Below the pieces are notes generated by a model, which had not been told where the DNA came from, made no database searches, and saw only the letters and a list, made by a program, of their open reading frames with translations. 64,000 nt of DNA from Chrysogorgia sp. JL179-B06 (lineage: Eukaryota > Cnidaria > Anthozoa > Scleralcyonacea > Chrysogorgiidae): the NCBI GenBank assembly GCA_035772405.1, contig JAYKKM010000003.1, forward strand, positions 202,001 to 266,000. The letters run 5' to 3'. Positions within the stretch are counted from its first letter, which is position 1. Each line of letters opens with the position of its first letter. Below, piece after piece: positions 28,966 through 43,575 of the stretch. A program made the translations under genes and the position numbers.

Positions 28966-31900
28966 GTGTGTGTATATGTACTATTTATCCGATACAACAC
29001 GGACCCGAATGTTGTAAATAGCATGTGATACGAATGTTGTTGTTGTTGCATGTTGTTGTTGTTGTTGCATGTTGTTGTTGTTGTTGTTGCATGTTGCTGC
29101 ATGTTGTTGCATGTTGTTGCATGTTGTTGCATGTTGTTGCATGTCATTGTTGTTGTTGTTTATTCATACCTGAGCAATTAGTCTCGTCTGACTCATCGGG
29201 GCAGTCGATGTCACCATCGCAGACCCATGGTTTAGGAATACAACGATAAGAGCAAAGGAATTGATCCGAGGCGCACGTCACTTGGGGACACGTGGCTGGA
29301 TTTTCATCGCTTCCATCTCGACAATTGTGATTCCCATCACACCACTCGTCTTTAAGGATACACTGCCCAAACGTCTTGCAGGGAACTTCGTTTGCTTTGC
29401 ATGTCTGATTTACGTTGCATCCATCTTCGTCGCTGCCATCCCCACAGTCGTCCACGCCGTCACATTTTCTCATTTGTGAAATACAACGATGGTTCTTGCA
29501 GCGAAACTGAAACGCCAAACAACGCCATCTCGAACAATTGTGCTCGTCAGAACCATCGCGGCAATCTTTGTCGCCGTCACACACGTAGAACGGCGAGATA
29601 CATTGGAGATTTTGGCATTGAAACTGCCCTAGGATAGTAAAAAAGGAACCATTTAAACGGGAACTGTACCCAAAAAATAAATTACTTTTAAATAAAAGGT
29701 CTTTAAGTATAATGTTTAGAAATGTTAATAGTTTTTACGGTATCTGCTCTTGTACTCGAGAAATAACGTTTTCATTCTCGTATTTTATGCTTCTGGACGC
29801 CGCCATTTTCGAGTTTGTTTGACGGCTCAGGATTGGTGTACAGCGGTGGTTTTCTTTTCAATTTTGACGTCATTGAGTACTTTTCTTTTGTTCCTTGCAC
29901 TCAAGTGACGTCAAATTGAAAAGAAACCCCCGCTGGACCTCGAGTCTGAGCCGTCGAGCAAACTCGAAAATGGCGGCGTCCAGAAGCATAAAATACGAGA
30001 ATGAAAACGTTATTTCTCGAGTACAAGAGCAGATACCGTAAAACTATTAACATTTCCAAACATTATACTTAAAGGCCTTTTATCTAAAAGTAATTCATTT
30101 TTTGGGTACAGTTCCCCTTTAACCAAAAGAGTGATATAAAAGTGTTGTGCTGTGTAGGCAGTGTTGAAATACAAATCGAAAACTCTAAAAAAGTTGGTGT
30201 GCTGCCGAAATGGTGTGTAGGAGATTTACCATTTCGAACGAAGGCCTTCGTCAGAGAGTGAAACATAAAGTGAGTAAGGGCCTTCGGAATTATGTTCTGA
30301 TGTGGAAAAAGAACCACAGCTAACAACCACTCGCAGGCGAAATCGTATTACCAAGAACGGCAAACAAGCAAGATGAAGCAAGGGTAGGCATTAGAGCAAA
30401 GGTTTTTTTGGAGTAGGCAGCAAGTTGCATTTTTTGATGTTAGGGTCTTTCACCCAAACGTATCGAGCTACCGAAATACCAATATCCCTTCACTCTATAA
30501 AGACAACATGAGATGGCTAAGAAGAGGGAATATGGAGACAGAATTAGGGAAGTGGAATGGGAGCAATTCTAGAATACCCGTTTTGAAACCGCACTTAAAG
30601 GCAGAAATACAAACCAGGTTGTTCTAAAATCTTTTTAAATATAATGTCGAAGGTTTATATTGTGTGTACTTGTTGATAGTTATCAAATTAAGGGGGCAAG
30701 CTACCTTAAATTTTATGTTCGCAAACCCATGATATAATAATGACTCTATCTTATTATGGTTAAATGTATACGCAACATGCTAAAAATCATTTTAAAGCTT
30801 ATATAACATGCTCTAAACAAATAGCATTACAGAAACATAAATGTAAAAACCCTGCAAAGCTGAAAGCCATCTTTGGATGCTATCTAGTCAAAAACTAAGC
30901 ATCAAGAATTGGTCATTTTAACTTGTAAAATAGATTACATCCCAGTCAACAAATTAATGGGAGCTTTTGGTGTTACACTGCATTTTATTGCCATAGCAAC
31001 AAATATTAAGTGAGGATCTTATTTAAATTCGGTGGTATAGAACACTCAATTTTTATCACAGGGTAAAAAGCATCCATTAATTTATTGACTGGGATGTAAT
31101 CTAATATACAAGTTAAAATGACCAATTCTTGATGCTTAGTTTTTGACTAGATAGCATCCAAAGATGGTTTTCAGCTTTGCAGGGTTTTTTGACATTTATG
31201 TTTTTGCCTGGTGGGGCATCTGTAATGCTATTTGTTTAGAGCATGTTATAAGCTTTAAAATGATATAAAGCATGTTGCATATACATTTAACCAGAATAAG
31301 ATAGAGCCATTATTACATCGTGGGTTCGCGAACATAAAATTTAAGGTAGCTTGCCCCCTTAAAGTGCCCATGACCCCAAATACGATATTACGGATATAGA
31401 TGCTACATGAAGTGAAAAGTTGAATGCCAAAATATTTTATGATTTGAGCTTTGCGTTGATGTGCTTTTAAGATTTGTTTGTCAGAAATGGTAATGAGTGT
31501 GACGTCATTTACGGCATTTGGCTTTCTTTTCTGCTTTCCGTGTGATATTGTGGTTGAGGATTTGAGTGAAAAAGTTGATAAAATCTTTACTATAGCGGTC
31601 AAGTACATCATCAACGTTTGAGTTAGATTAATTTGCTTTAACAGTAGAATATTGTATCCGAAATGATGCCGTAAATGACGTCACACTCATTACCATTTTT
31701 GACAAACAAATCTTAAAAGCACATCAACGCAAAGCTCAAATCATAAAATATTTTGGCATTCAACTTTTCACTTCATGTAGCATCTATATCCGTAATATCG
31801 TATTTGGGGTCATGGGCACTTTAAATGGGGTTTTAAAATAGAACGAAGCAATTGTATATGATGAACTTTCCGTTATTTGACCCTTTTACTAACTGTCAAC

Positions 31901-34900
31901 AGATACAAATAGCGAAAGTGGACGGGTATTATACAATTATATGCTGCATTTACAGCTCAACAAGCGGATGATTTGGAAAAGAGACAACCGTTGCTTATAA
32001 ACGCCTAGCAGAATTCACAGAAGCGAAAGTCACACTTGCTGTGGATGCGATGCACATTATCTTTCGCCTTGATACGGTCGGCAGTGACGGCGATAAGAGT
32101 CAGCCGTTCTGCTTCTAATCGGGATCCACATTGAACTGGGCTATAGAGAAAGCCGGTTGGTATATCTCTTAAACAGCGAGATCACGGTATATAACCGTTA
32201 CTTCCGTATTTAGTCACGCGCAAGGCTTTTATACCTGATAAAAGCCATGAATACTAATCAGCATGAAAATTATATAAAGTCTCTACGAACTTTATAAAAA
32301 GTTCCTGCTAATTTGCATTTCATACATCAACCCAATTTACCTCTAATAGAAAATAAAAACCAGTACACTCCCTAGTGATTCAATCAATTGTTTTTGAAGC
32401 TATTTAAAACACTCGAATTCGCGTTTTATCATATCTAAAATGCTCGCGCTGCGCGCTCGCATTTTAAATATGATAAAACGCTCCTTCTCGTGTTTTAAAT
32501 ACTACATAACATCGTTATGTCTCGATCAATTCCAAGCGTGACCACCGCCCCCCCCCCCCCCCCCCGGCGTTTGACGGGCATTTGACATTTTGGCGTCAGA
32601 GCATTGTAAATGCCCCACCGTGGAGTCAACTTAATTATACAAAATCCCCACAGTTGGGCTCTTGAAATAGATGCAAATTCCCCACCCACGGGCATATAAT
32701 AAACGTTTTCCAAATAAAAGAGCCAAGAAGCCACAAACTTCCCTCGAAATTTTCCAAAGCAATTGTGCCATCCGGCGCATCCGCCATCTTCTGAACTCAA
32801 ACGTGTCGCGGACTACACATGGTGTACTAAAACAAACATGGTTAAATAGCGGTTGGCATGCGATTTTTTTGGCATTTACGTTTCGTTTGGGGCTGCTACT
32901 TCGCGGACTTCGTGTACCGGTCACAGAATATTACATCATTGAAACTTTAGAGCAAAGGATCGGACTTCGTTTAATATGAAATGTGCAGTGTGCCAAAATT
33001 TTGGAAATTCACTGGCAACAACATTGGCATTGCCTCAAACTTTGTGACTATGGGATATACTTTATTTTCCCCACAAATACCCCACCCGGACCCTTGGGAG
33101 CTGGAGAGTCGGTAAATGCCCGTCAAATGCCCAGGGGGGGGCATGGTCACGCTTGGAATTGATCGAGACATTACCGTCCTTGCTTGTTTGTTTGAGCTCC
33201 GTAATAAAAGAAAGACGCACAATACCTTCAGGACAAGTTCTTTTAACACAATGTTTCGCTGGCTCGTCACTATTATCCCCACAGTCATTTTCGCCATCGC
33301 ATCGCCAAAACATCGGAATACATTTGTAGTTATGGCAAGGAAATTGGCCGATACTGCAATTGGAGAGACACGATCTACCATCCGCTGCAAGGTAGTGGTT
33401 GTCTGGACATGCACAGCGATATCCCAGGCCAGCGGCGCCAGGAGAGAGGAGACAAAGCCCAACACAAGCTTTGTGTTGTTTTGTGGGACAACTTGACGGT
33501 ATATGAGGTTGCCTGAATGGATGAACGATCTACGAGAGAGAAGATATCGGATAACTAAGCAGGGGCCTGTCAAAAAATCAGGAACTCAATATAAACCATA
33601 CCAAGACTGACGATTTCAGTTTTATATACTTTCTTTTTATAGGTAGGTCACATTTTATAAAATAACATTTTGAAAATACGAGGTATAACTGAGAAAATAG
33701 GAAATAAATAAATAGGACAGTGAGAAGTTGGTGCATGCATTCATAACATCAAAACTTGACAGCTGCAATAGCATCCTTTATGGCTTACCAGAAGCTGGAT
33801 TGAGCAAGTTACAGCGAATTTAAAATACAGCTGCCAGACTTGTTGCAAGGGTTACAAATCAGAACATATCTCCCGCCCTGTGCTTCGTAATCTTCACTGG
33901 TTGCCAGTGAGATCAAGGATTGTTTTTAAGATACTGATAATTACATTCAAAGCTTTACATGGCCAGGCACCTATTTATATTACTGATTTACTAACTAAAC
34001 GTACTTTAAGATCATCTGACCGAAATCTGCTACTTGAGCCAAAATACAAAATGGTGACTCATGGAGACAGAACATTCTCAGTTGCCGCACCAAAACTGTG
34101 GAATTCATTACCACAGGAAATTAGAAGCAATGATATTTTAAGTAGTTTTAAGTCAGCACTTAAGACTTTTCTTTTTTAAAATTAATAGTTTTTTTTGTTC
34201 ATATATAATGAAATTCTAATTAGTTGTATAAGTAATATTAAGAATATATTGTTGTAAGAGCATTGAGACTATTGTGTAATGCTCCTAATACGTCTTTATT
34301 ATTATAACTGATTATGAGAAAAAATTTACTCTATACGCACGCTGTGATTGGCCAGCTTGCCGGTCTCAATCAGGCTACGGAGACCGGAATGACGACAGTA
34401 ACTAATGATAATTGACATTAAATCAAGATCAAAAGCGTTATACCGTAACTATTCAAAGTATAAGCAATAGACCTTACCCATGATTATGACGCATGAATCT
34501 ATTAGTGACTAGTACTACCAGAATCCTTTTCGGTATATCTTTTGTGGTGTTAAGTTGAGCAATTGTTTTCCGTCTCCCAGAGGGAGTTTAACATTAACAT
34601 AAGAAAGGAAATCTCGCAAGGAATTATGGTAGTAGTAGTCACTAATAGATTCGTACGTCATAATGGGTAAGGTCTATTGTTTCTGAATTATTTTATTAAA
34701 ATAATAGAACACGTTTGCCCTCGGAACCCCTATCAATACACATATCGAGATTCCCGCAAAACGCAAGATTTTACCGCACCTTCCCGCGCGAATGCACGTG
34801 GTTTCTCGCGGGATTTTTGGTAGGGATAATACTGCTATCAAAAATCCCGCGCGAACCACGCGCATTGATGCGAGAAGGTGCGGTAAAATCGTGCGTTTTG

Positions 34901-37900
34901 CGGGAATCGCGATACGTGTATTGGGCTTCTAGCCTGTTTGGGTATTCCGTTCACCTAAGAGTGATAAACACAATAAAATAAAATATAATTTTAAATATTC
35001 AGGATCTGCGTCAATGGTTCTAACAGCACGAATGTTACGAACCTGAATATCCATTGGATTATGTGTTGTATTCTTCATGATCACATGATTCTTGCCCGAC
35101 CACTTGTTAGCTTTGTGCACAGCCTTGGTCACCCAGTCGGTCCAATACACGTAGTCTTCAAACAAGGTTATTGCAAACGGATGGGGCACTTTACCATAGA
35201 GTACCACCCGTCTGTTCTTTCCATTCATGTCAGCGTATTCGATGGTATCAAGGCGAGCGTCAACCCAGAACAATTTCTCGCTGACAAAGTCAACAGTGAG
35301 GCCATTTGGCCAGCCAATTTTACGGTCAACGAGAACGGTTAGGTCAGATCCATCCATGCCAAGCCGAAATATGGCTGGTTGAGCCCAGTCCGTGAAATAC
35401 AAATAGCCTAAACACGAACAAAAAGATAGTGAGAAGAATGTGTGGTTCTTATCGTTAAAGTGCCAATGAATTGAAAATGAAGTTTGTCTTATTTGAAAGA
35501 ACTCTTAAAGTGCCACTACGATCAAATATTTACCTATCGATATTTTTACGTATTTATAAAGCAGAGCTGTTAAATATTACTTGGTCGAAACCGTTTTGCG
35601 ATTCGACAATGGAGTTGTTATGTCCGCCATTAATCGTTCATGTTCTTGACCAGCGTAACGAAGTGACGTCAGATTCTCAACGCGAAGACTCCGACATTTC
35701 ATCTACTTCTCGAAAAAAAACAAGAAAACAAATAACCTCGACCGAAATTCAGGCGTAGCATTGAGAATCTGACGTCACAAACAATACTACCTTTTGAAAT
35801 TGCGGGCTCACTTGGAACACGTTTTTAGTAATGGTGGCCTAAATAATAGTGATTTCAGAGCTCAAAATACTTACTTCAAAATACCATTTTTTAGTTTTTT
35901 TTTACATCGATGATCACTTTCGACCCTGAAATACTATTCTATGCTAAAGAAAATCTAAAAGACGGGGGTGCATTTTCATCGTAGTGGCACTTTAAAACAA
36001 TGATGAATAACAATTTACAGCTCTTCCATATTTAACTTATTTCTTGAGATATTTAGACTTAGGTGATATTCACATGAGATAATCTATGACGTAGCAAGTT
36101 GTACACAACATTGGAAAATCCTGTATATCTTAAAGATTATTGAACGAAATCACTTGAAGCTTGTCTTTAATGTTTCGTTTCATGAGCTGTAGCAATTACA
36201 AAGTTTTGAGTGATTTCTTTTAATAATATTGGAAAGATGATTTTCTATATGTTGTGTATAACTTGCTACGTCATAGATCAGCTCATTTAAATATCACATA
36301 AGTCTAAATATCTCAAGAACTGAAAAAAAAAGTGAAATTAAGAGTTTTTTTCAAATAAGATAAATTTAACTTTCGATTCATTTGCACTTTAATACCACGA
36401 GAGATGATAAATGATTAAATAATAAAACTCTAAATTATCAAAACTCTAATTGTATTATTGGAACAACAATAATCTGGAAAACACTACCGAAATCCATAAC
36501 ACCAAAATACATTCTATTTCAAAATCATTAGAGTATAATATGAAATGAAAATTAAGTTTGTTTTATTTGAAAGAACTCTTAAAATGATAAAGGAACTCCA
36601 TCTATAGTTTTTTTCATATCGCTCTTCGTTCTTGAGATATTGCGATTTGTTTGATATGTAAATAACACACTGCATATAACACACGTCATATAACATATAT
36701 AACACTGCAACATATATAACACTGCAACATATATATAACACATATATAACACTGTTATATTATGTTATATTTAACATATAACTTTAATATGTTATATTTA
36801 ACATATAACTTTAATATGTTATATTTAGCATGTAACTTTAATATGTTATATTTAACATATAACTTTAATATGTTATAATAATATAATAACTTTAATAGGT
36901 TAACTTTAATATATAACTTTAATATGTTATATTTAACATATAACACATATATAACACACGTCACATTAAATAATGAGTTGTTGTAAAAGTGGAAATATCG
37001 TTGAAGTTATCAAACAAAGTCACACTAAACTGCGCATGTAAGCGGTATTTGTCTTATGACACCTAATGTTGAACGTTTCGATTATTTAACTGAATAATTT
37101 CAATAATATACATGGTTTCTCAACAACTCATTATACAATGTGACGTATGCAGTGTGTTATTTACATATCAAACAAATCGCAATATCTCAAGAACGAAGAA
37201 AGATATGGAAAACTATAGATGGAGTTCCTTTATCATTTCAAGAGTTCTTTCAAATAAGACAAACTTAATTTTCATTTCATATATATTATCCTACACTATC
37301 TACATGTGTAAAATCACCATCATGTTGTTTCTAGTTTTAAGTCCGTAGCCAAGTGTAGTGTCCAGTTCAATTTCATGTCTATTGACTTAAGGTGATGTTA
37401 AACTGTGCAATGTTTCCTGCAACTTGTCTTTCAACGTTGGAAAACAAGTTGCACGAACCATTACACCGTGTAACATATACAGGAATGCCTAGGATTCCAT
37501 CCATTTCGTCGACATCAATATAATAAAGAGAAAATATTCTCCATCTGTCCAATATATATCCCTGCCTTTCCAATATATCCCTACCTTTCCAATATATCCC
37601 TACCTTTCCAATATATCGCCACCTTTCCAATATATCCTACCTTTCCAGTATATCCCTACCTTTCCAATATATCCCTACCTGTCCAATATATCCCTACCTT
37701 TCTGTGGATATGCGGTAATCCCTCTTGGCTCCTTCAAACCGCTCACCAGCTTCTTCAGGTAAAACCCGTTATATTTGGACACATAAATCGCGTGTTCGGA
37801 CGACTCGCAAAAAGTACAAGTTTCTTCCGATCCAGTCCACAGCCAAGCCATCGGGGCTCGATCGCATCATTCTAACGACCAACTTGAGTTGCGTTCCGTT

Positions 37901-40900
37901 GAAGAACGCCGTCTTTATTCCCCGGGGAGAATTCCCCGACCAAAAGATTCGTTGTTCCTTGTAGTCGTAGTCCATGGCTATGGCGTTGGAGAGGTGCGAC
38001 AAAACACTGCTGTATCGCTTTGAATCGACAGACAGATTTCGAATGTCGTAGCGGTCGGTGAACAGGAGGTAGGGGGGCGAGAAATCCTTGCCAATGTATT
38101 TACACGAGCGTTTGTCGGAAGCGAGTTTGTAGTTCTCGCTACAAAGACATTTGAAGCCACCCTTCGTGTTCACGCACAATTGACTGCAGTTGTTTTGGTT
38201 GTATTGCGAGCACTCGTCTACGTCCACACACTTGGTGACGTTCACCAGGTTGTAGCCAGGCTTACAGTGGCACACAAAGCCGACGGGAGTGTCCGTGCAG
38301 TAATGCTGACATGGTTTGTGCGCCTTGTCCAACAAGCATTCGTTCACATCACAATCTTTTTCGTCTGAGTTGTCGCCGCAGTCGTCGATCTTTAAAAATT
38401 ATAATGCAAACCAATTTAGAAAGGATCTACGTAAGGGTTATAGTACCGAGGCGCGAAAGGCTGAAGTGATTATTAACTAACTTATCCAGGGGAAAGCGTG
38501 GCGCACCAGTGAGCCCCAACATCTTACGGGCCTTTAAAATCATTCATAGAAAAGTACTGAAAAAGTTAAACTTTCCATTATATTTTTAGCAATATTTTTT
38601 TCTAACCGCCAGTCACGTGAGATTTTAATCACGAGAGCTCAATTGCAAAATTGCCCGCGTACATGGTAGGACCAATGGTAGATCCGTTTGAATTGGAAAA
38701 TAATTGGGCAGCAACGCGAAGCGGACATTGGAGATTTGTGATCGTACGAACTACATAAACAGGTTTTTACGAAAGGTATACACGTTTGCGTAATATAATA
38801 GGCACGTATGTTATGTATTTAGACTCGCTAATTCCAAATCTGTTTTCAGAATTGAAAACGGTTAAATATTGATCGAGATAAAGTTCAAAATAATATACGA
38901 CGAGGCGGCAGCCTGATTGCCGACTAATTTCTAAGTACATAAACCGTTTTTACGAAGGGTAGTTTTTACGAAGGGTATGTGCGTTCTCGTAATATAATAG
39001 ACACGTATATGTTATGTATTTAGACTCGGTAATTCCAAATCTGTTTTCAGAATTAAAATCGAGTAAATACTGGCCGATATTGCCTTCAAAATCTACGTAC
39101 GACGAAACGACCTTTTGCAATTTGTTATCTACAGAGACTATAAATACACGGCGTGCGCGGTCTGGGCCCTGGAGACCACGGGTGGGGAAAAGAAACTCTA
39201 GGAGTGGGGGTGGGGGCCGGGGGGTAGAAAAAGGTGGGCGAGGGGTTATTGCGAAACGTATTTCTAGTTGGTGATTAGATTCTACATGAAGTGAACAGTT
39301 GAATATCAAAATGTTTTATGATTTGTGTTTGGCGATGATGTTCTATTTAAGAAATAGAAAACATTTTCCGTGTTTACATACAGTTATAGAAACACGAATG
39401 GAAGTTTGGGAGAACGAGAAATTCGCTATTTAGTCAATAGGTACATGTGTTATGTATTTGGACTCGCTAATTCCAAATCTGTTTTCAGAATTGAAAACGG
39501 TTAAAGTGCCTATATCACTTGTGGGATCTTTACATATTTATAGTAATTGGAACGTTCTAAGAAGATTTGTAATATATCTTCTCAGGCGAAAATTTCATCT
39601 TCATGGACTTTTTTGCAGTTAAAGTTACCGGATATGACATCAAAGGAGGAATTTTCGAAGCAAGAAACAAAAGAAAACTGATTTGCAATTCTTCCTTTGA
39701 TGTCATATCCGGTAACTTTAACTGCAAAAAAGTCCATGAAGATGAAATTTTCGCCTGAGAAGATATAGTACAAATCTTCTTAGAATGTTCCAATTACTAT
39801 AAATATGTAAAGATCCCACAAGTGATATAGGCACTTTAAATATTGATCGAGATAACGTTTAAAATAATATACGACGAGGCGGCTGGTTCATTGCCGAATA
39901 ATTCCTAAGCTAAAGTACGTAAACCATTTTTACGAAGGGTATACATGTTCTCGTAATATAATAGACACGTATGTTATGTATTTAGACTCGGTAATTCCAA
40001 AACTGTTTTCATAATTGAAATCGAGTAAATATTGGTCGAGATAACGTTCAAAATCTACGTACGACGAACCGCCCTTGAGATTTGTTATCGACAGACGCGG
40101 TCTGGGAACTGGGGACTATGGATAAAAAGAAACTGTAGGGGTGGGGTGGGGGGTAGTGGTTGAAAAGGCGAGCTAGGGGATTATTGCGGATTCGTATTTC
40201 TAGTTTAAAGATTAAACATTAAATACCTTGTTGCATGAGAGGCTCGCGTTGATACACCGGCCACTGTCTCGACATTGGAACTGTTTGACGCCACACGGCA
40301 TGGCAGTAGTATGACAACCTTCTTCATCGGAGCCGTCCGAGCAATCCTTGTCGTCATCGCACTTGTGCTCGTTCGAGATACATTGTTTGTTTGTGCAGGA
40401 GAACTGGTTCGCACCACATGTGCCGTACGTGCAGCCGCGTTCGTCGGAGCCATCGCCACAGTCGTTCTCGTGGTCACATCGCCACTCTTCACGGATACAT
40501 ATGCTGTTGTCGCATCTACAAGAGGTATTTTGTTGTCAGTTCATCCTCTGGGAAACATTAAGATGTAATTTCGAGAATATAGTACGTATTCCAAATATGG
40601 AAGAACAAATATAGAAAATAAAATAAAAATAATAAAATAGGAAAGCCTAACTCCCACTCAGTTTACGTACAGACACAGGGAGGAAGCTGTACCAACCTCT
40701 GATTACCATCCAGAATAAAGTTCTCAGCTATTTGGATGACTGACTGTAAAGCCGTGAGGCTTTTCTCTATGGATTTTAGTAAGGCGTTTGATTCTGTGAA
40801 ACATCTAGTCCTCTCCGAAAAGTTAAAAACTTTGTCACTTAATCCTTATATTATAAACTGGTATTTAAATTGTTTAAAGAATAGAAAACAAAGGGTTGTT

Positions 40901-42438
40901 TACAATGATTTTTATGGAGAATGGAAGAATGTTAACAAGGGGACAACACAAGGGAGTGTAAGCGGTCCATATCTGTTTAACATTTTCCTAAACGACTTGG
41001 AGATAAATTTATATGATGAGGACGCTCTCTATAAATATGCCGATGACTCAAATATAATAGTCCCGATTTGGAACGACGGTGACGAGCGATCAACTGATGT
41101 GGTAGGTCAGTTCTTGAGTTGGTCAGAGAATAACGGCATGGCTTGTAACCCAAGTAAATGTAAATAACTTACTATACGAAAGAAGGGCTACAATGATCAA
41201 CTCGATAGAGTGAATAACATTACTCAGTGTAAAGAACTTGCTATTTTGGGTGTTACTTTACAAGATAACTGTAGGTTCACTAGCCATGTACGTGGTAAAT
41301 TAGTTAAAGCTAACAAATCCCTATATGTATAATAAGAACACTCCGAGTGGAGAGTTATAGTCAGCGTGAGGTAGATCATTTATTTCAGTCTATAGTACTT
41401 CCAAATCTTAGCTATGGCCTATCTGTCTACGGTTCATCTGCAGCTGAGCTAAATACCGTACAATGCTTCCTAGATCGATGTTACAACCGTAAATATACAT
41501 CACAACCTGTAAAATACGTTAGAAAAGATATGTTAGAAAAGCAGGATAGGAAAATTTTTAAAGCTGCTTCTAAGCAAGGTTCGCCTTTATACGATTTACT
41601 GCCTATAAAAAGAAGTCTACCATCTATTCATTGAGAAAAATGACCAGTCAACGCCCTAATGTCAACACAGAACGTTTTAAGTCGTCGTTTGTAAATAGAC
41701 TTATTTATAACTATAATTTATTCATATAATGTAAATAATTTTTATCTCTTTTTATATATCTACAGTCCAGAGCCTGAAATAATTTCAAAATTCGATTTTA
41801 GTTTGACCCCCTCCGTTGAGTAAATCCCGTCAAGCAGTAAATCACGTCAAGCAGTAAATCACTCTATGCTATAGAGTTTACACAAAGTTTAAAGATGAAA
41901 TTGCAAGAATATCTTATTTTTTTATCATATTTAACACTTACTTTTGAAAAACGAAGCAGTTATAAATGACATATTTTGACTTTGAGGAATTGTTGCAAAC
42001 TTGCAATATTACAAATATATGTATTTACTATCATAAATTATTTTAACATCTTTTAATATACAAAATTCTGTTCTAAAATAAGGCAAGAAGCACTTTCCAC
42101 TGATCTTTGTCCACGAGATGACATGCTGGTGCTCACCTTTCAGTTCAACAACCACACGCCGCCATCTTGTTTATTGAGCCCGTATTCTTTGCGAGATGCT
42201 GAGCCAGTTTACTACTCTATACAAGACTAATATAGATATCACTCACTGTGCTGAGCTCAGACCCAATCTTTTGGAGAAAAAAATGATTGGATTTTTTTTC
42301 AAACTTGTCCGGACAAAACTTCCGATCAATTCAGCATTTGGTCGGAAAAACTGGAATTTGGTCGGAAAAACCGCGGACCGCCGGCCGTTAGTTCAGGAAC
42401 TTAAGATATGTATTTTTATCTTTTGAATCTAATAAAGA

Positions 42439-42500
<62 letters not shown>

Positions 42501-43537
42501 TATTGCCCGAAAGAGCACATACGTTGCCATGACGAGCAAATACATATAGTAGGTTTCAAGATGGCCGCCAATATTAAGCTTTTTGTTAGGGCAAGTCATA
42601 AATGGAAATGGCAATAAAAATTAAGTTTATCTTATTTGAAAGAACTTTTAAAATGATATATGAAGACCTTTTACAGATTTTCCATATCGTTCTTGGTTCT
42701 GTAAATATTTCACTTCTTTTTAACAAAGAACATTGAACATTCCGCCATCTTGGATATGCATAACCATCCTTGGATATGTGTGACGTCACAACCAGGGTAG
42801 AAATATTTTTTATATCAGCAATTATCGAGTCATTATAGATGCTAAATCGTAGTTGTTTTGGGTGTTGTATACTTTTAAGTGAACTAGCAATCTATTTGAA
42901 CGCATTCCACTGATATTTGGGCAATTATTTACAACTTTTAGAACGTTTACCCTGGTTTTGACGTCACTTAATTAGATCTAATTATAAAACAAGATGGCGG
43001 ATTGCAGATATTTTAGTTCACAGATATTTCAAAAATTAAGGAAGTTACGGAGAAATTTTAAAAGGTCTTCATATATTATTTTAAATGTTCTTTCAAATGA
43101 GACAAAGAAAATTTTTATTGCCATTTCCCTTTAAGGTTAGTATTGGGATTAGTATTAGGGTTAGTATTAAGGTCAAGGGCGTATACCTGAATTCATTGCT
43201 GCTACACGAAGGATGCGAGCATCCCTCGCGAGGATGTTCATCCGAGGCGTCACCGCAATCGTTATCACCATCACAGACGTAGATGCGTGGAATGCAACGC
43301 GACGCGTTGTAACACATGAACTCTAACATATTACACGTGCGTAGGCTGCAGTTGGACAAAACCTCATCACTGAGATCACCACAATCATTGTCGAGATCAC
43401 AAAGGAACGTCTTCGAAATACAATTCCCTAAAAAGAAACACACCTCATTAGATATGAACAAAGTGAGATATATGGAAGAGTTGTAAACTGGCTATATTTC
43501 TTTCAAGTAAGAGAGTTTATCTTGAACTGAATTTTTC

Positions 43538-43575
<38 letters not shown>

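Noticed and set aside
40736..41167. Intact reverse transcriptase gene
   Set aside because: Motifs are clear, but there is no 5' part, a stop follows CNPSKCK, and the remainder is in other frames, so it is a dead LINE copy.
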